From positions 1 through 64,000 of the forward strand of contig NZ_KI911472.1 in assembly GCF_000514815.1 (NCBI RefSeq): DNA of 64,000 nt. The letters run 5' to 3'. Under the pieces are notes generated by a model. That model was not told the DNA's origin and did not search any database. It saw only the letters and a program-made list of their open reading frames with translations. The stretch comes from Salinispora fenicalii. GTDB lineage: Bacteria; Actinomycetota; Actinomycetes; Mycobacteriales; Micromonosporaceae. The first letter of the stretch is position 1, and every line of letters starts with the position of its first letter. The position numbers and the translations under genes were made by a program. Below are positions 53,629 to 63,135 of the stretch, piece by piece.

Positions 53629-54536
53629 ACTGCTCTCCGATCGTTGTCGGGCGGGCCGGCGTCGAGCCAGCCGGTCAGTTCCTTGGGGGATCGGCGCCAG
53701 GGGTCGAACGCCTCGATGCGCCAGGTCGCCCCGGCGGCGGCCAGCAGACCGGTCCGGTCGGCGGCCTGCCCGGTGCCGGGCCGGCTGCTGTCCAGGGCGA
53801 CCACCTCGTACGGGCGGTCCGGGGACTGCTCGGGTGCCAGGTCGGCCAGGCGGGTCAGCATGGCCGTCAGCTCCGCCGGTTCCGGGCCGCGCAGGTGCCC
53901 GTGGTCGTCGCGGACCATGGGGGCGACCCCGTCGAACCGGGCGGCTCGGCGCAGCGCTCCGGTCCGCTGGGCGGGCCAGGTGGCGGCACTCCAGATGGTG
54001 ACGGCCGGGTGGCCGTGCCGGTCGGTGCTGCGGGGCGTCGGCAGGAAGGTGGCCCGGTCGACCCGGTAGTGCTCGCCGGTGTGGCTGAACTCGGTCCCGC
54101 GCCACAGGCCGGACAGCACTCGCAGCGCCTCGTCGAGTTTCGCGGCCCGGATCTGCAGCCCGGCGGGTTCGCCGAACGCCCCGAAGTCGAGGTCCGGTTC
54201 GGCGCCCAGTCCCGCCCCGAGCACCAGCCGTCCGGCGGACAGGTGGTCGAGTGTCGTCGCCTCCCGGGCCACCTTCCATGGCCGGCGCCGGGCCAGGGGG
54301 GTCATCAACGGGCCACTGCGTAGCCGGGTGGTGCGGGCAAGGATCGCGGTGACGACGGTCCACGCGTCGGCCATCGGGAGGCGCAGTTCGCGGGCGAACA
54401 TCAGGTGGTCCCAGAGGAACACCCCGTCCCAGCCGGACTCCTCCGCGCGGACCGCGACGTCGACCAGCCGCGCCGGGTCGGCGTAGTAGCCGGCGTTCGG
54501 GAGCAGGAGCCCGTGCCGGACGCCCGGAGCGCTCAC
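53625..54536 (-). CDS. LLM-class flavin-dependent oxidoreductase
   Basis: A 303-residue luciferase-like TIM-barrel enzyme using FMN/F420. It starts RHGLLLPNAGYYADPARLV with GVFLWDHLMF, and has TTLDHLSAGRLVLGAG, all usual in the family. In NRPS clusters such enzymes hydroxylate or oxidise amino acid or peptide substrates. Overlaps both neighbours by 4 nt, so it belongs to the cluster. GTG start at 54536. Confidence 0.88.
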   Translation of the reverse strand: MSAPGVRHGLLLPNAGYYADPARLVDVAVRAEESGWDGVFLWDHLMFARELRLPMADAWTVVTAILARTTRLRSGPLMTPLARRRPWKVAREATTLDHLSAGRLVLGAGLGAEPDLDFGAFGEPAGLQIRAAKLDEALRVLSGLWRGTEFSHTGEHYRVDRATFLPTPRSTDRHGHPAVTIWSAATWPAQRTGALRRAARFDGVAPMVRDDHGHLRGPEPAELTAMLTRLADLAPEQSPDRPYEVVALDSSRPGTGQAADRTGLLAAAGATWRIEAFDPWRRSPKELTGWLDAGPPDNDRRAV

Positions 54537-55882
54537 CGCGGTACCTGTTCGCCGGATCCGGCGGGGCGGGGGATCCGTCGGACGAGAGCGTTCGCTGAGC
54601 GGACGGCGCCTTCGAGGTGGCCGAAGAAGTACGGCGAATGCTCTGCGCCCACCCGGTGCAGGGGACCGTCCGGATCGCCGGGGGATCGGGCGTCGAGCCA
54701 GGCCCCGGGATGTGGCACCGCCGCGTAGCAGCCCTGGACCCAGGGCTGCCGCTGCCAGTCCTGCGCGGTGACGTGCACGGGTGCCAGGGCCGGGGGGCCG
54801 AACCAGTCCGCCAGCCGGGCCGTGAGCCCTGCCCAGGTGATCCGGCCGGCGCGGTAGGCCCGGGCTTCCGCCCCGGTCAAGAATCCGACCAGGACACCGA
54901 GGCCGTCGCGCCCGTTGGAGTCGTCGACCAGGAAGCGCAGCGGTGCCCGGTCCGCGGTGACCCAGCCGCTAAGCCCGCTGTCGCGCCAGAACGGCGTCCG
55001 GTAGATCAGGTGGATCTTCACCACCGAGCCGCCGGTGGATGCCGGCACCGGCGACACGGCCGCGCCCGGGATCGTCACTTCGACGGCTTGTTCCTGTGCC
55101 GGGCCGATCGCTAGGACGACCCGGTCGCAGTCGGCGACGAAGCCGTCGGCCTCCACTCGGATCCCGCCGGTGGTGGCGCAGATGCGGCGGACCGGGCGAC
55201 CGGTCCGCACCGGGCGGTCCAGCCGGGTGGCGAGCTGTTCGCTGAGTCCGGCGGCTCCACCGGCCAGGCGGAACTCCTGGGCGCCGCCGGCGAAGGCGGT
55301 GAGGAAGTCGAGACCGCCGCCGGATTTGACGTAGAAGAGGAAGTGCAGCAGGGACACCTCGTCCGGCTCCGAGGCCAGCATCTCCCGCACGATCTGTTCG
55401 ATCAGCAACGTGGTTGCGGAGGTCATCCGCTCGCTGCTCAGCCACTCGTGCACGGTGATCCGGTCCTGCTGCGCCGCGTCCGGTGACGAGCCGGGCGCGT
55501 GGAGGTCGACGGCCTCGGTCAGCTCGTCGATGCGGTCCAGGGCGAGGCCAAGGGCCAGAGCGTTGAAGGGCGCGTCGGCGTCGTCGTCCCGGTACCGGCG
55601 ACCGGACAGGTCGAACAGTGCGGCGCCGGGGGCGACAGTACGCTGCAGCGGTACGCCCAGCCGGTCGGCCAGCTGCCGGATCTCGGTGTGCCGGTTCCCG
55701 ATGTACGCACCACCGCAGTCCAGTTCGAGTCCGAGCGGCGCCGCCTCCGTGCGGGTGCGTCCGCCCAGCCGGTCGGATGCCTCCAGGACCTCGACGTCGT
55801 GCCCGTCCGCGGCGAGAGCCTCCGCGGCGCAGAGACCGGACAGACCTGCCCCGACGACGACGACGCCGGTCCGGATTCGCAT
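54533..55882 (-). CDS. Flavin monoamine oxidase family protein
   Basis: 449 residues. FAD motif TGVVVVGAGLSGLCAAEAL at the N-terminus, then EASDRLGGRTRTE, and the C-terminal GAEHSPYFFGHLEGAVRSA typical of amine oxidases, though the usual WAGTET-like text is changed. It may oxidise an amine or amino acid residue of the peptide or of a precursor. ATG 55882 is chosen; the frame upstream is not family-like. Five bases separate it from the Rieske gene. Confidence 0.87.
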   Translation of the reverse strand: MRIRTGVVVVGAGLSGLCAAEALAADGHDVEVLEASDRLGGRTRTEAAPLGLELDCGGAYIGNRHTEIRQLADRLGVPLQRTVAPGAALFDLSGRRYRDDDADAPFNALALGLALDRIDELTEAVDLHAPGSSPDAAQQDRITVHEWLSSERMTSATTLLIEQIVREMLASEPDEVSLLHFLFYVKSGGGLDFLTAFAGGAQEFRLAGGAAGLSEQLATRLDRPVRTGRPVRRICATTGGIRVEADGFVADCDRVVLAIGPAQEQAVEVTIPGAAVSPVPASTGGSVVKIHLIYRTPFWRDSGLSGWVTADRAPLRFLVDDSNGRDGLGVLVGFLTGAEARAYRAGRITWAGLTARLADWFGPPALAPVHVTAQDWQRQPWVQGCYAAVPHPGAWLDARSPGDPDGPLHRVGAEHSPYFFGHLEGAVRSANALVRRIPRPAGSGEQVPR

Positions 55883-55887
55883 ACCGG

Positions 55888-57081
55888 TCACCGCTCGGTC
55901 CACAGCGGTTGGAGTCGGCTGTCGTTGCGGTACGCGTCGGCCAATGCCCGTAGGAAGGTGTGCAGCTCCTCCTCGTGCGAGGCGAGCGGGCCGGCGATGT
56001 ACCGCGGATCGGAGACGCCCCGTTGGGTGGACGAGCAGGCGTCCCAGTCCTGCTGATTGGTGGTCTTCCAGAAATCGATCGCATAGTCCGGCGTGAACCC
56101 AGTGCTGGTCAGTAGTTCTTCCGGGAAGAACCATTCGCAGATTACCCGGGTGCGATCCGGAGCGACCGGGTCGAGGCGATGGGTGACCACGTAATCGTGC
56201 ATCGCGGTGACGAAGAGACCGGGTAGCACCGCGTAGTAGCAGACCTGTCGCGCACGGTTCTCGTCGAGTTCAGGAAATGTCCACTCCGGGCCCTTTCCAT
56301 CGAGGGACATGCTCGCCGCGGAATTCTTGAGATCAAGGGAACCGCCGAGCCACATCCCGGTGCTGGCGAATCCTTCGCCGTTAACGGTCCGCTGGACCTT
56401 GCTGAGTTCGGGGTGCGTACTAGGGCAGTGGTAGCACTCCAGGTAGTTCTCGACGAGGAGTTTCCAGTTGGCGTGGACGTCGTAGACCTCGGTGCCGACC
56501 TGTTTTAGGGTGCCGAGATGGTAGGGCGCGAGGATGTCGGTGAGATTGCCGAGGGATTCGCCGAAGTCGTTCGCATCCCCGGAGTGGTTGACGAACAGCC
56601 ACCCGTTCCATTCGGTGGATCGAACCGGGAGTAGGTCCATGCCCTGCGGGTGCCGCTCGGCGGCGTCCTCGAACCGCGGTGCCCGGCGCAGTTCGCCATC
56701 CAGGCCGTAGACCCAGGCGTGGTAGGCGCACCAGACCTGGGCGCGTCGAATCGTGCAGGCGGGGGCGACCAGCTCGTGCCCACGGTGGCGGCAGGCGTTG
56801 ACGAAGACGTTCACCCCGTCGCCGGTGCCGGTGATCAGGATGTTGCGCCCGGCCGACATGACGGCGGCCTGGGTGCCCTTCTCGGCGAACTCGGCGACCC
56901 GGCCGACCGGCAGCCAGCCCTGCCCGAAGAGTCGCTCCAGCTCCCAGGCGAACAGGTCTTCCGACGTGTAGGCGAGGCCAGGAAAAGCGTGTGCGTCCTG
57001 CGTTTCGGTTATTATCCGATCGATCGTATCGGACCCAATGGAATTGGATGATGCCCCATTTTCGGGCAGCGTCGATCGCAT
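55888..57081 (-). CDS. Rieske non-heme iron oxygenase, alpha subunit type
   Basis: 397 residues. Rieske cluster: CRHRGHEL and CAYHAWVYG (C-x-H...C-x2-H); mononuclear iron: NWKLLVENYLECYHCPSTH, with the two His after NYLE. It should hydroxylate or otherwise oxidise a substrate with electrons from reductase partners not encoded here. The ATG at 57081 has AAAGGTG at 6 bases, better than the GTG at 57090. First gene of the biosynthetic operon, so the main promoter is just upstream in the AT-rich stretch. Confidence 0.92.
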   Translation of the reverse strand: MRSTLPENGASSNSIGSDTIDRIITETQDAHAFPGLAYTSEDLFAWELERLFGQGWLPVGRVAEFAEKGTQAAVMSAGRNILITGTGDGVNVFVNACRHRGHELVAPACTIRRAQVWCAYHAWVYGLDGELRRAPRFEDAAERHPQGMDLLPVRSTEWNGWLFVNHSGDANDFGESLGNLTDILAPYHLGTLKQVGTEVYDVHANWKLLVENYLECYHCPSTHPELSKVQRTVNGEGFASTGMWLGGSLDLKNSAASMSLDGKGPEWTFPELDENRARQVCYYAVLPGLFVTAMHDYVVTHRLDPVAPDRTRVICEWFFPEELLTSTGFTPDYAIDFWKTTNQQDWDACSSTQRGVSDPRYIAGPLASHEEELHTFLRALADAYRNDSRLQPLWTER

Positions 57082-57090
57082 GTAGTTCAC

Positions 57091-57596
57091 CTTTATCGGA
57101 ACGGGTCGACGGTCAGGGGAATGGCGCAGCGTTAAGCGCGCCGGGTCGGCCGGTCGCGCTCAACTACACGAAATATTAATCATCAAATGAGTGATTATGG
57201 GGAAACGTATTAATCGGGGTAGGGGGCAGATCTGCCGAGTTCGTAAAGTTCGGCCCGCCGCCAGTGCATTGTGATTCCCTCCCCTGGTGCGTGGCCGTGA
57301 AGTTGGGATGATTATTTACCACTGTGAGTCCGCCTTAAAGGACATGTAATTATCTTCATAATTCCTTATTAAGTCTTGACTGCAGGGCTCTGGCAAGGTA
57401 AAGATATGGCGATTGGGGGCGGGCGCTCCGGATTGTGATGATAGATAGACGGATTCGAATATTCGGTGATCACCCAGGTTTCGATGGGTCCTCGCGGACC
57501 GGTCGGCAGCGGGGCCGGGCAGCGCGTGCACAGCGTGGACGGGAATGCCCTGCGTGGCGGTGGGCCCGCTTCCAGCCGCTGCTGCGGCCCACGTAC
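57091..57596. promoter_or_regulatory. AT-rich promoter region of the NRPS operon
   Basis: About 57165-57400 is far richer in A/T than the rest of the window (for example ATATTAATCATCAAATGAG and TAATTATCTTCATAATTCC). No gene is supported. It likely carries the operon promoter and sites for a regulator; the nearby ArsR gene is one candidate. Confidence 0.5.
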
Positions 57597-58817
57597 CTAC
57601 CGTGCCGAAGCCCTGGCCTTGACCATAGGAAGTCCACTATGGGCAACTTGGGCCTGTCCCCGGCCACGGAACAGTAGTGCCGCGAGCGCGGGAAGGGTGG
57701 CGGCGACGGCGATCGTCGCCCACGGCCCAGTGTTGGTGACCAGCACTCCGCCCGCGGCGTAGGCCAGGGATCCGGCCACCCCGTTCGCGGACGCCAGCCA
57801 AGCGAACGCGGTCAGCCGATGCCCGTCCGTGAGGTTCTCACTCAGATCGGCCAGCAGTGCCGCTGCCGCCGGGGTGATGAACACGCCGGCGAGAAACGCC
57901 AGTGGGTACAGGGCCGGAGCGGACCGGGCGGCGAGCAGGAGGGCGAATCCGGCGGCGCTGCCGATCAACAGCAACCGCACCTGTCGGCGCGCCGGCGCTC
58001 GCCACGACCGCGACCCGTACCACAATCCGCCCACGACACTGCCCGCCGCCCACGTCGCTAGCACTGCCCCGCTGGCAGCCGACGAGTTGAATTCGACCGC
58101 GACCGCGATCAGAGCGACCTCCACGAGCCCGATCGCGGCCATCTGGACCGCCGCGACGCCCAGCCACGGGGCCAGCCGGATCAGCGTCCGGCGGTCCATA
58201 GCCTGCGCCGGCGCGTCCGGCGACGGGACGCGACGCTGCTGGATCAGCAGAGTGGTGGCACCGGCAACCGGGAGCAACGCGGTCCCGGCCAGGGCAGCCG
58301 TCGGGCTGCTTAGGGCCACGACCAGCCCGACGAGGGCGGGCCCCAGTACGAACAACACCTCGGTGCCCACGGTATCCAGGCTGTATGCGGCAATGCGATC
58401 CCGCGGGTCGTCGATGGTGGCCGCGATCGTGGCTCGCAGCGTTGCGCTCAGCGGAGGGATCGCCGCTCCGGCCAGCACGACACCGGCCCAGAAGTTCCAC
58501 GACTGCCATGGCAGGACGATGACGAATAGGCCGGCGCTGGTCAGGATCCCGGCGATCAGCAGGACGACGTTGCCGTAGCGCTCGGCCAGCCGGGCGATCA
58601 GCGGCCCGCTCAGGCTCGCGCAGAGACCGTAGGTGGCGGCGGCCGCGCCCGCAATGGCGAACCCACCGTGCCGCTGGTTGGCCAGCAGGAGGATGAGCAG
58701 CGGCGCCATTGTCTGGGTCAGGCGTGCGACGAGCGCGCCGATCAGGGCGGCCAGGATCTGCCGGTTCGCGACCACGGCGGCGTAGCGGCGCAGGCCCGTC
58801 GTCTCGGTCCCGCTCAA
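57597..58817 (-). CDS. MFS transporter
   Basis: 406 residues with about twelve membrane spans (for example LIGALVARLTQTMAPLLILL, VVLLIAGILTSAGLFVIVL, AALAGTALLPVAGATTLLI). The loop ARLAERYGNVVLL after span 2 fits the MFS motif. Probably exports the NRPS product or gives self-protection. The start overlaps the ArsR gene stop, so the two are coexpressed. Confidence 0.88.
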   Translation of the reverse strand: MSGTETTGLRRYAAVVANRQILAALIGALVARLTQTMAPLLILLLANQRHGGFAIAGAAAATYGLCASLSGPLIARLAERYGNVVLLIAGILTSAGLFVIVLPWQSWNFWAGVVLAGAAIPPLSATLRATIAATIDDPRDRIAAYSLDTVGTEVLFVLGPALVGLVVALSSPTAALAGTALLPVAGATTLLIQQRRVPSPDAPAQAMDRRTLIRLAPWLGVAAVQMAAIGLVEVALIAVAVEFNSSAASGAVLATWAAGSVVGGLWYGSRSWRAPARRQVRLLLIGSAAGFALLLAARSAPALYPLAFLAGVFITPAAAALLADLSENLTDGHRLTAFAWLASANGVAGSLAYAAGGVLVTNTGPWATIAVAATLPALAALLFRGRGQAQVAHSGLPMVKARASAR

Positions 58818-59401
58818 TCGGCGGTCTCCGCCCCGGGGGCGGTCTGGGGGAAGCCGCGCACGGCCAGCCGGACCGGGCTGCGTCCGTCGCGGCGGGTCCG
58901 GCCCGCCTTCTCGACGTGGCTGCGGGTGACCTCCTCGACCGCCTCACCCCAGGCTTTGAGTTCGGCGGGTGTCATGAGAACGGCTCGGGTGTGCACGGTG
59001 GTGCTCGATGCCCAGTCGCCGATCTCTGCCTGCGGTGACGCCAGGAAGCTCAGGAAGAGGCTGAGATCGTGTCGGGCCGAGGCGCCGATCGCGTCCGTGC
59101 GGGCGCTGTCGGATCCCGCACCGCCGGTCTCGCCCGGCGGGGGGATCTGTACCTCGTCGAAGCAGCGTCGCCAGGGTCGCTGCCGGGTGTCTTCGGCGAG
59201 CGGATGGCCCTGCTCCACCAGGCCCTGGCGGGCGAGTACGTGCAAGTGGTAGGAGCAGGACTTGGGCGAGAGCCGGAGCTGCACCGCGCATTCCGAGGCG
59301 GTCAACTGGTCGTGGACACGGAGCAGATCCAGGATTCGGAGCCGTGTGGGATGAGCCAGCGCGCGCAGCCCTTCGACATCCGCGAGAGATGTGGAAGACA
59401 T
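58814..59401 (-). CDS. ArsR-family transcriptional regulator
   Basis: 195 residues. A winged helix at about 8-80: LRALAHPTRLRILDLLRVHD, QLTASECAVQLRLSPKSCSY and HLHVLARQGLVEQG. The C-terminal 110 residues have no metal-type Cys/His cluster, as in actinobacterial ArsR-type regulators that control adjacent MFS genes. It likely represses its own operon with the transporter. Confidence 0.88.
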   Translation of the reverse strand: MSSTSLADVEGLRALAHPTRLRILDLLRVHDQLTASECAVQLRLSPKSCSYHLHVLARQGLVEQGHPLAEDTRQRPWRRCFDEVQIPPPGETGGAGSDSARTDAIGASARHDLSLFLSFLASPQAEIGDWASSTTVHTRAVLMTPAELKAWGEAVEEVTRSHVEKAGRTRRDGRSPVRLAVRGFPQTAPGAETAD

Positions 59402-59963
59402 GTTCCGAATCTAACCGTGGCGTCGGATCCCCGCAAGGCGAGACGGCTCATCGGGCAGCGCGTTCGAACCTGCGCACCCGCCGGGCGCAGCGCCGCGAGC
59501 CAGCGTCGGGCCGACCGCCGTTCGTCCCCGACGGCATTGGTGAAAGCACAGCTGACTGGGGTGCGGGTCGCAGCCGTTACACGGAGGCCACGCTTCTGGC
59601 CTCTGCCACGGCGGACGACGCCGACGAATGCGGCTTGGCCGGCACGGGCTGGCGCTGCGCAGCAGTCGCGGACGGTGTGGCGAACCCGCTGCTGCCGCAG
59701 TGGCGGGCTCGGCCGGACTCGTCGCGCCGGGTGGCGCGGGCCCTGGGATTCCGTCAGCTTGGCGTTCAGCTGAGCAAACGGATCGAAGCCGGAGCACCAA
59801 TGCCTCGTTGCCAGCAACGCAACGGACCCGGCGGCACACCCACTTAACGTGGAACAGAGCGTGCCCTGATGAGGTGCTCAGGGTCCGTACGGGTGACACC
59901 TGAGCGATTCGGTCCGGGGAACACCTGATTGATCTTGGTAATGCGCATGGGCAGGGTGAACTC
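59402..59963 (+). other. Eroded interval with a possible GNAT fragment
   Basis: The plus frame ending at 59847 has text such as LLPQWRARPDSSRRVARALGF then RQLGVQLSKRI, like the last helix and strand of a GNAT acetyltransferase; no start or acetyl-CoA loop is seen. The rest holds no gene. A run of GGAACACCTGAT and GGTGACACCTGAG lies before the next gene. Confidence 0.3.
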
Positions 59964-61061
59964 ATGTCATCGCAACCGCCGTTGAAACGCTCGACCCGCC
60001 CTCAACTGTCGCGCCGCGCCGTGTTGACCGGTAGTTGTCTTGGTCTGCTCACCGCCGCCGGCGCCACGCTCTGGGGTGATCCGCCCTCAGCGGCCACGGT
60101 CAGCGATCCTGCGGTGGGCGCCATCGCCGAGGACCGGCTGTTACGGCCGTGGGGACGGTTACCTGCCACGGCGCGCATCGGTACCGGCATCACGGTGGGG
60201 CCTACCGGGGAGGTAGCTCTGCTGCATCGGGCGGGCACCGCGTTTGCCCACGACGCGGTCATCGACACGGACACGGTCGTCGTGCTGAACCCGCGCGACG
60301 GCACGGTGCGCCGGACTTGGGGAGCGGGACGGTTTCGTTCTCCTCACTCGATCACCGCCGACAGTGCGGGACGGTATTGGGTCACCGACGTCAGTACCAA
60401 CAAGGTCACCACGTTCGACGCGGTGGGACGGCAGGTCGGTGAGCTGGGCCACGACTATCCCACCGGGCTGGAAGCCTGCCTGCGAGTACGTAACGTCATT
60501 AGCAACCTGCCGTGCACCCTCGACGAGTACATCTTCGCCCGTCCCACCGACGTGGCCGTGTCGGCCGACGGGTCCATCGTCGTCACCGATGGCTACCGCA
60601 ACTCTCGAGTGGCCCGGTTCGACACGCACCGCGTGCTGACCAGCGAGTGGGGTGAACTCGGTGACCGGCCCGCACAATTCAACATTCCGCATGGCGTGGC
60701 CCTGGACAGCAATGGAGCTGTGTACGTCGCCGACCGGCGCAACGCACGAGTACAGGTCTTCAATGCCGACGGGTCGGTGCGGCACGTGTGGCACAGCAGC
60801 GCCCTGGGCCGTCCTTACGACGTGGCGATCGGTCCAGACGACGCGGTCTACGTCCTCGACGGCGGAGATCTCCTGGATGAGAAGAACGGTGAGCAGCGCG
60901 GCTACGTTTGCCGGCTGTCGACCACCGGGCAGGTTACCCACCGGTGGGCGCTAGCTGATCAGCGCGCCAACCCCCACCAACTCGCCATCGGTGTCCGGGG
61001 GGAGATTTACGTGGCCGCTCTTGCCGGTGCCCCCCTGTGGCGATGGGCTCCCAGTGAATAG
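59964..61061 (+). CDS. Exported NHL/PAL-like beta-propeller protein
   Basis: 365 residues. The N-terminus has a twin-arginine signal (LSRRAVLTGSCLGLLTAAGA, residues about 15-35), so it is exported folded. The body is a six-blade-type propeller resembling peptidyl-alpha-hydroxyglycine amidating lyase: FRSPHSITADSAGRYWVTD, PTDVAVSADGSIVVTDGY, RNSRVARFD, IPHGVALDSNGAVYVADR, RNARVQVF and PHQLAIG. His residues at PHS, PHG and PHQ could hold the metal as in PAL. Substrate unknown; stands alone. Confidence 0.82.
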   Translation: MSSQPPLKRSTRPQLSRRAVLTGSCLGLLTAAGATLWGDPPSAATVSDPAVGAIAEDRLLRPWGRLPATARIGTGITVGPTGEVALLHRAGTAFAHDAVIDTDTVVVLNPRDGTVRRTWGAGRFRSPHSITADSAGRYWVTDVSTNKVTTFDAVGRQVGELGHDYPTGLEACLRVRNVISNLPCTLDEYIFARPTDVAVSADGSIVVTDGYRNSRVARFDTHRVLTSEWGELGDRPAQFNIPHGVALDSNGAVYVADRRNARVQVFNADGSVRHVWHSSALGRPYDVAIGPDDAVYVLDGGDLLDEKNGEQRGYVCRLSTTGQVTHRWALADQRANPHQLAIGVRGEIYVAALAGAPLWRWAPSE

Positions 61062-61092
61062 TCTCGCGACGGCAGTAGGGGTTAACGGAGTC

Positions 61093-61111
61093 GGCGGGCG
61101 AGACTCCCGCC
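61093..61111. terminator. Short hairpin between PAL-like and ABC genes
   Basis: GGCGGG and CCCGCC with a 7-nt loop, placed between two convergent stops. Confidence 0.5.
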
Positions 61112-61149
61112 GCCTACCCGGCGTGCCTCGGCGCAGGTCGGCCATGCGG

Positions 61150-61850
61150 CTACCCGATCCGGGTGGCCGCGGTGTCGTCGACGATCCGGCCGTCGGTCAG
61201 GTGGATGATGCGGTCGCAGGCGTCAGCGAGCCGGAGTTCGTGGGTCGCCAACAGCATGGTGGGGGCTCCTTGCTCGGTTCTGAGCTGGATGAGGAGGTCC
61301 AGGATGGTTTCGCCCGTGCGCGAGTCGAGGTTGCCCGTGGGTTCGTCGGCCAGTAGTAGCCGGGGTCGGCCGACCAGGGCTCGGGCGATGGCGACCCGCT
61401 GTTGTTGGGCGCCGGACAGTTCGCCGGGAAGGGCGTTGTGGCGACCGCCCATGCCGACGGCATCGAGCAGTTCACGGGCTCGGGCCACCTTGTCGAACGC
61501 GACCCGGTGAGGAACCAGCGGTGCGAGGACGTTGTCCAGTGCGGTGAGCGCTGGCAGCAGGTGGTAATGCTGGAACACGAAACCCACGCTGAGACGGAAC
61601 GCTTCGAGGCGAGATCGGCGCATCGATGTGATGTCGTCACCGTCGACGAGGATCGTGCCTGAGTCGGCCTGCTCGATGGCACCGAGGAGATGCAGCAGGG
61701 TCGACTTACCCGAGCCGGAGGGGCCGGTGACCGCCGTCATGCTCCCAGGACCACAGGTGATCGAGAGGTCGTCCACCGCCGGGATTCTCGTCGACCCTGC
61801 GGGAAGTGCTTCGAAAGTTCAGAGATCTCGATGGAGGCGCCGTGCGGCAT
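61150..61850 (-). pseudogene. ABC transporter ATPase (MacB/LolD type), apparent frameshift
   Basis: The body has Walker A GPSGSGKST, signature LSGAQQQRVAIARAL, Walker B LLLADEPTGNLD and switch His ATHELR, all intact. The usual N-terminus (ASIEISELSKHFP) is encoded from ATG 61850 with a good GGAG site, but in another frame; the join lies at about 61795-61803 near TTCCCGCAGGG. So either one base is lost (dead gene) or there is a sequencing error. The permease gene expected next to it is not in the window. Confidence 0.75.
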
Positions 61851-62053
61851 CGCTCACTCCTCGGCCAGAAGGGTGGACACGTACCCGCAGCTGCAGGAGG
61901 GCGGGAACGTTGACCACACCGTGTCGCTAGGCGCGGAAGCGACAGCGCTGATCCGTGGCGAGGCATGCCCGGCAGGAAAGCCGCGTCGCTCGGGCTCGAC
62001 ATCGCCCACCGTTCATCGAGACCGAACAGTGCAAGATCGCCGGGCAGGTAGCG

Positions 62054-62803
62054 CTAGTGACGCAGGTCGACGTCCTCCGGTACGTGAAGGCACTCCGCCA
62101 GCAGGGCCACGATGTCGAGCCAGGCCCGTTGCGCGTGCCGCTGGTGGTAGCCGACGCCGGGGAGCACAGTCTGGTCGGCCGCCAACGGTGGGTGGTGGAA
62201 GGCGTGCAGGGCCCCGCCGTAGACAACGAGGCGCCAATCGACGTCCGCGGCCTGCATCTCGGCGGTGAACGCGTCCCGTTGGGCCGGCGACACGATCGGG
62301 TCCTCCGACCCGACCCCGGCCCACACCGGGCAGCGAATGTGCGCCGCCTCGCCCGGCCGGCCTGTGGTCATTGCGTTAATCGTTGCGATCCCGCGCAGAT
62401 TGGCGGCGTCGCGGCCGAGTTCCAGCACGATTGCTCCCCCGATGCCGTAGCCGATGGCGGCGATCCGGTCCGGGTCGGTCCGTGGCTCGGCGTACAGCAC
62501 GTCAAGCGCTGCGTGGCCGATGCCGCGCATCCGATCGGGGTCAGCGAGCAGCGGATTCAGGCGCGCCAGCATCTCCTGGGGGTCGGTGAACCAGCGTCCA
62601 CCGTGAATGTCGAAGGCCAGCGCCACGTACCCCAACTCCGCGAGGGCGTCGGCCCGGCGGCGCTGAAAGTCGTTGAGCCCCGGCCCCTCGGGTCCGACCA
62701 GGACCGCTGGCCGGCGGTCGGCGCCGACGGGCAGGGCGAGGTGCCCGATCATCGTCAGGCCGTCGGCCGGGTACTCGACCGAACTCGTCGTGATGGACGT
62801 CAT
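62054..62803 (-). CDS. Dienelactone hydrolase-like protein without nucleophile
   Basis: 249 residues of alpha/beta-hydrolase fold, DLH type. Visible landmarks: GPEGPGLNDF (Glu of the family), AFDIHGGRW, the nucleophile elbow AAIGYGIGGAIVLELG, acid GSEDPIVSP and His LHAFHHP. The elbow is normally G-x-C/S-x-G; here it is G-Y-G-I-G, so the nucleophile Cys/Ser is missing. It may be inactive or act by another mechanism. ATG 62803. Confidence 0.85.
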   Translation of the reverse strand: MTSITTSSVEYPADGLTMIGHLALPVGADRRPAVLVGPEGPGLNDFQRRRADALAELGYVALAFDIHGGRWFTDPQEMLARLNPLLADPDRMRGIGHAALDVLYAEPRTDPDRIAAIGYGIGGAIVLELGRDAANLRGIATINAMTTGRPGEAAHIRCPVWAGVGSEDPIVSPAQRDAFTAEMQAADVDWRLVVYGGALHAFHHPPLAADQTVLPGVGYHQRHAQRAWLDIVALLAECLHVPEDVDLRH

Positions 62804-63135
62804 GAAGCCGGACTATAGCGATCGTCGAGCCCGGACAGACAGATGTTTCGCCACAGGCAGATCAGCCGACGGCGTCGGCTCTCGCGGTTCATGTCAGCAC
62901 TTCCAGTCAGGGCTGCCCACCGACCTACTCGACGGCTTTCTCGCTCACACCAGACTGATACTCGTCGTTGCCGACGCGGACGTCCCCGGTTCATGGGTGC
63001 ATGAGGATTCCCTCGACGGGCTCGGAGACGTGGTGATCTGGGGACGGGACGAGGAGCAGGTCGCGGCAGAATTTCGGTGGCCGGAGACGACTGACGCCCT
63101 TACCTCCCTTGAGGCACTTCCCGCCGCGTGGGCGG
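62804..63135 (+). other. Interval with a headless C-terminal frame
   Basis: A plus frame ending at 63161 reads HTRLILVVADADVPGSWVHE, GLGDVVIWGRDEEQ and SLEALPAAWAATGARL with good codon bias but no clear start; it looks like the tail of an unknown protein and overlaps the next gene's end on the other strand. Confidence 0.3.

Noticed and set aside
57316-57531. 71-codon minus ORF in the AT-rich region
   Set aside because: Lies in the likely promoter, has no ribosome site and changes composition midway.
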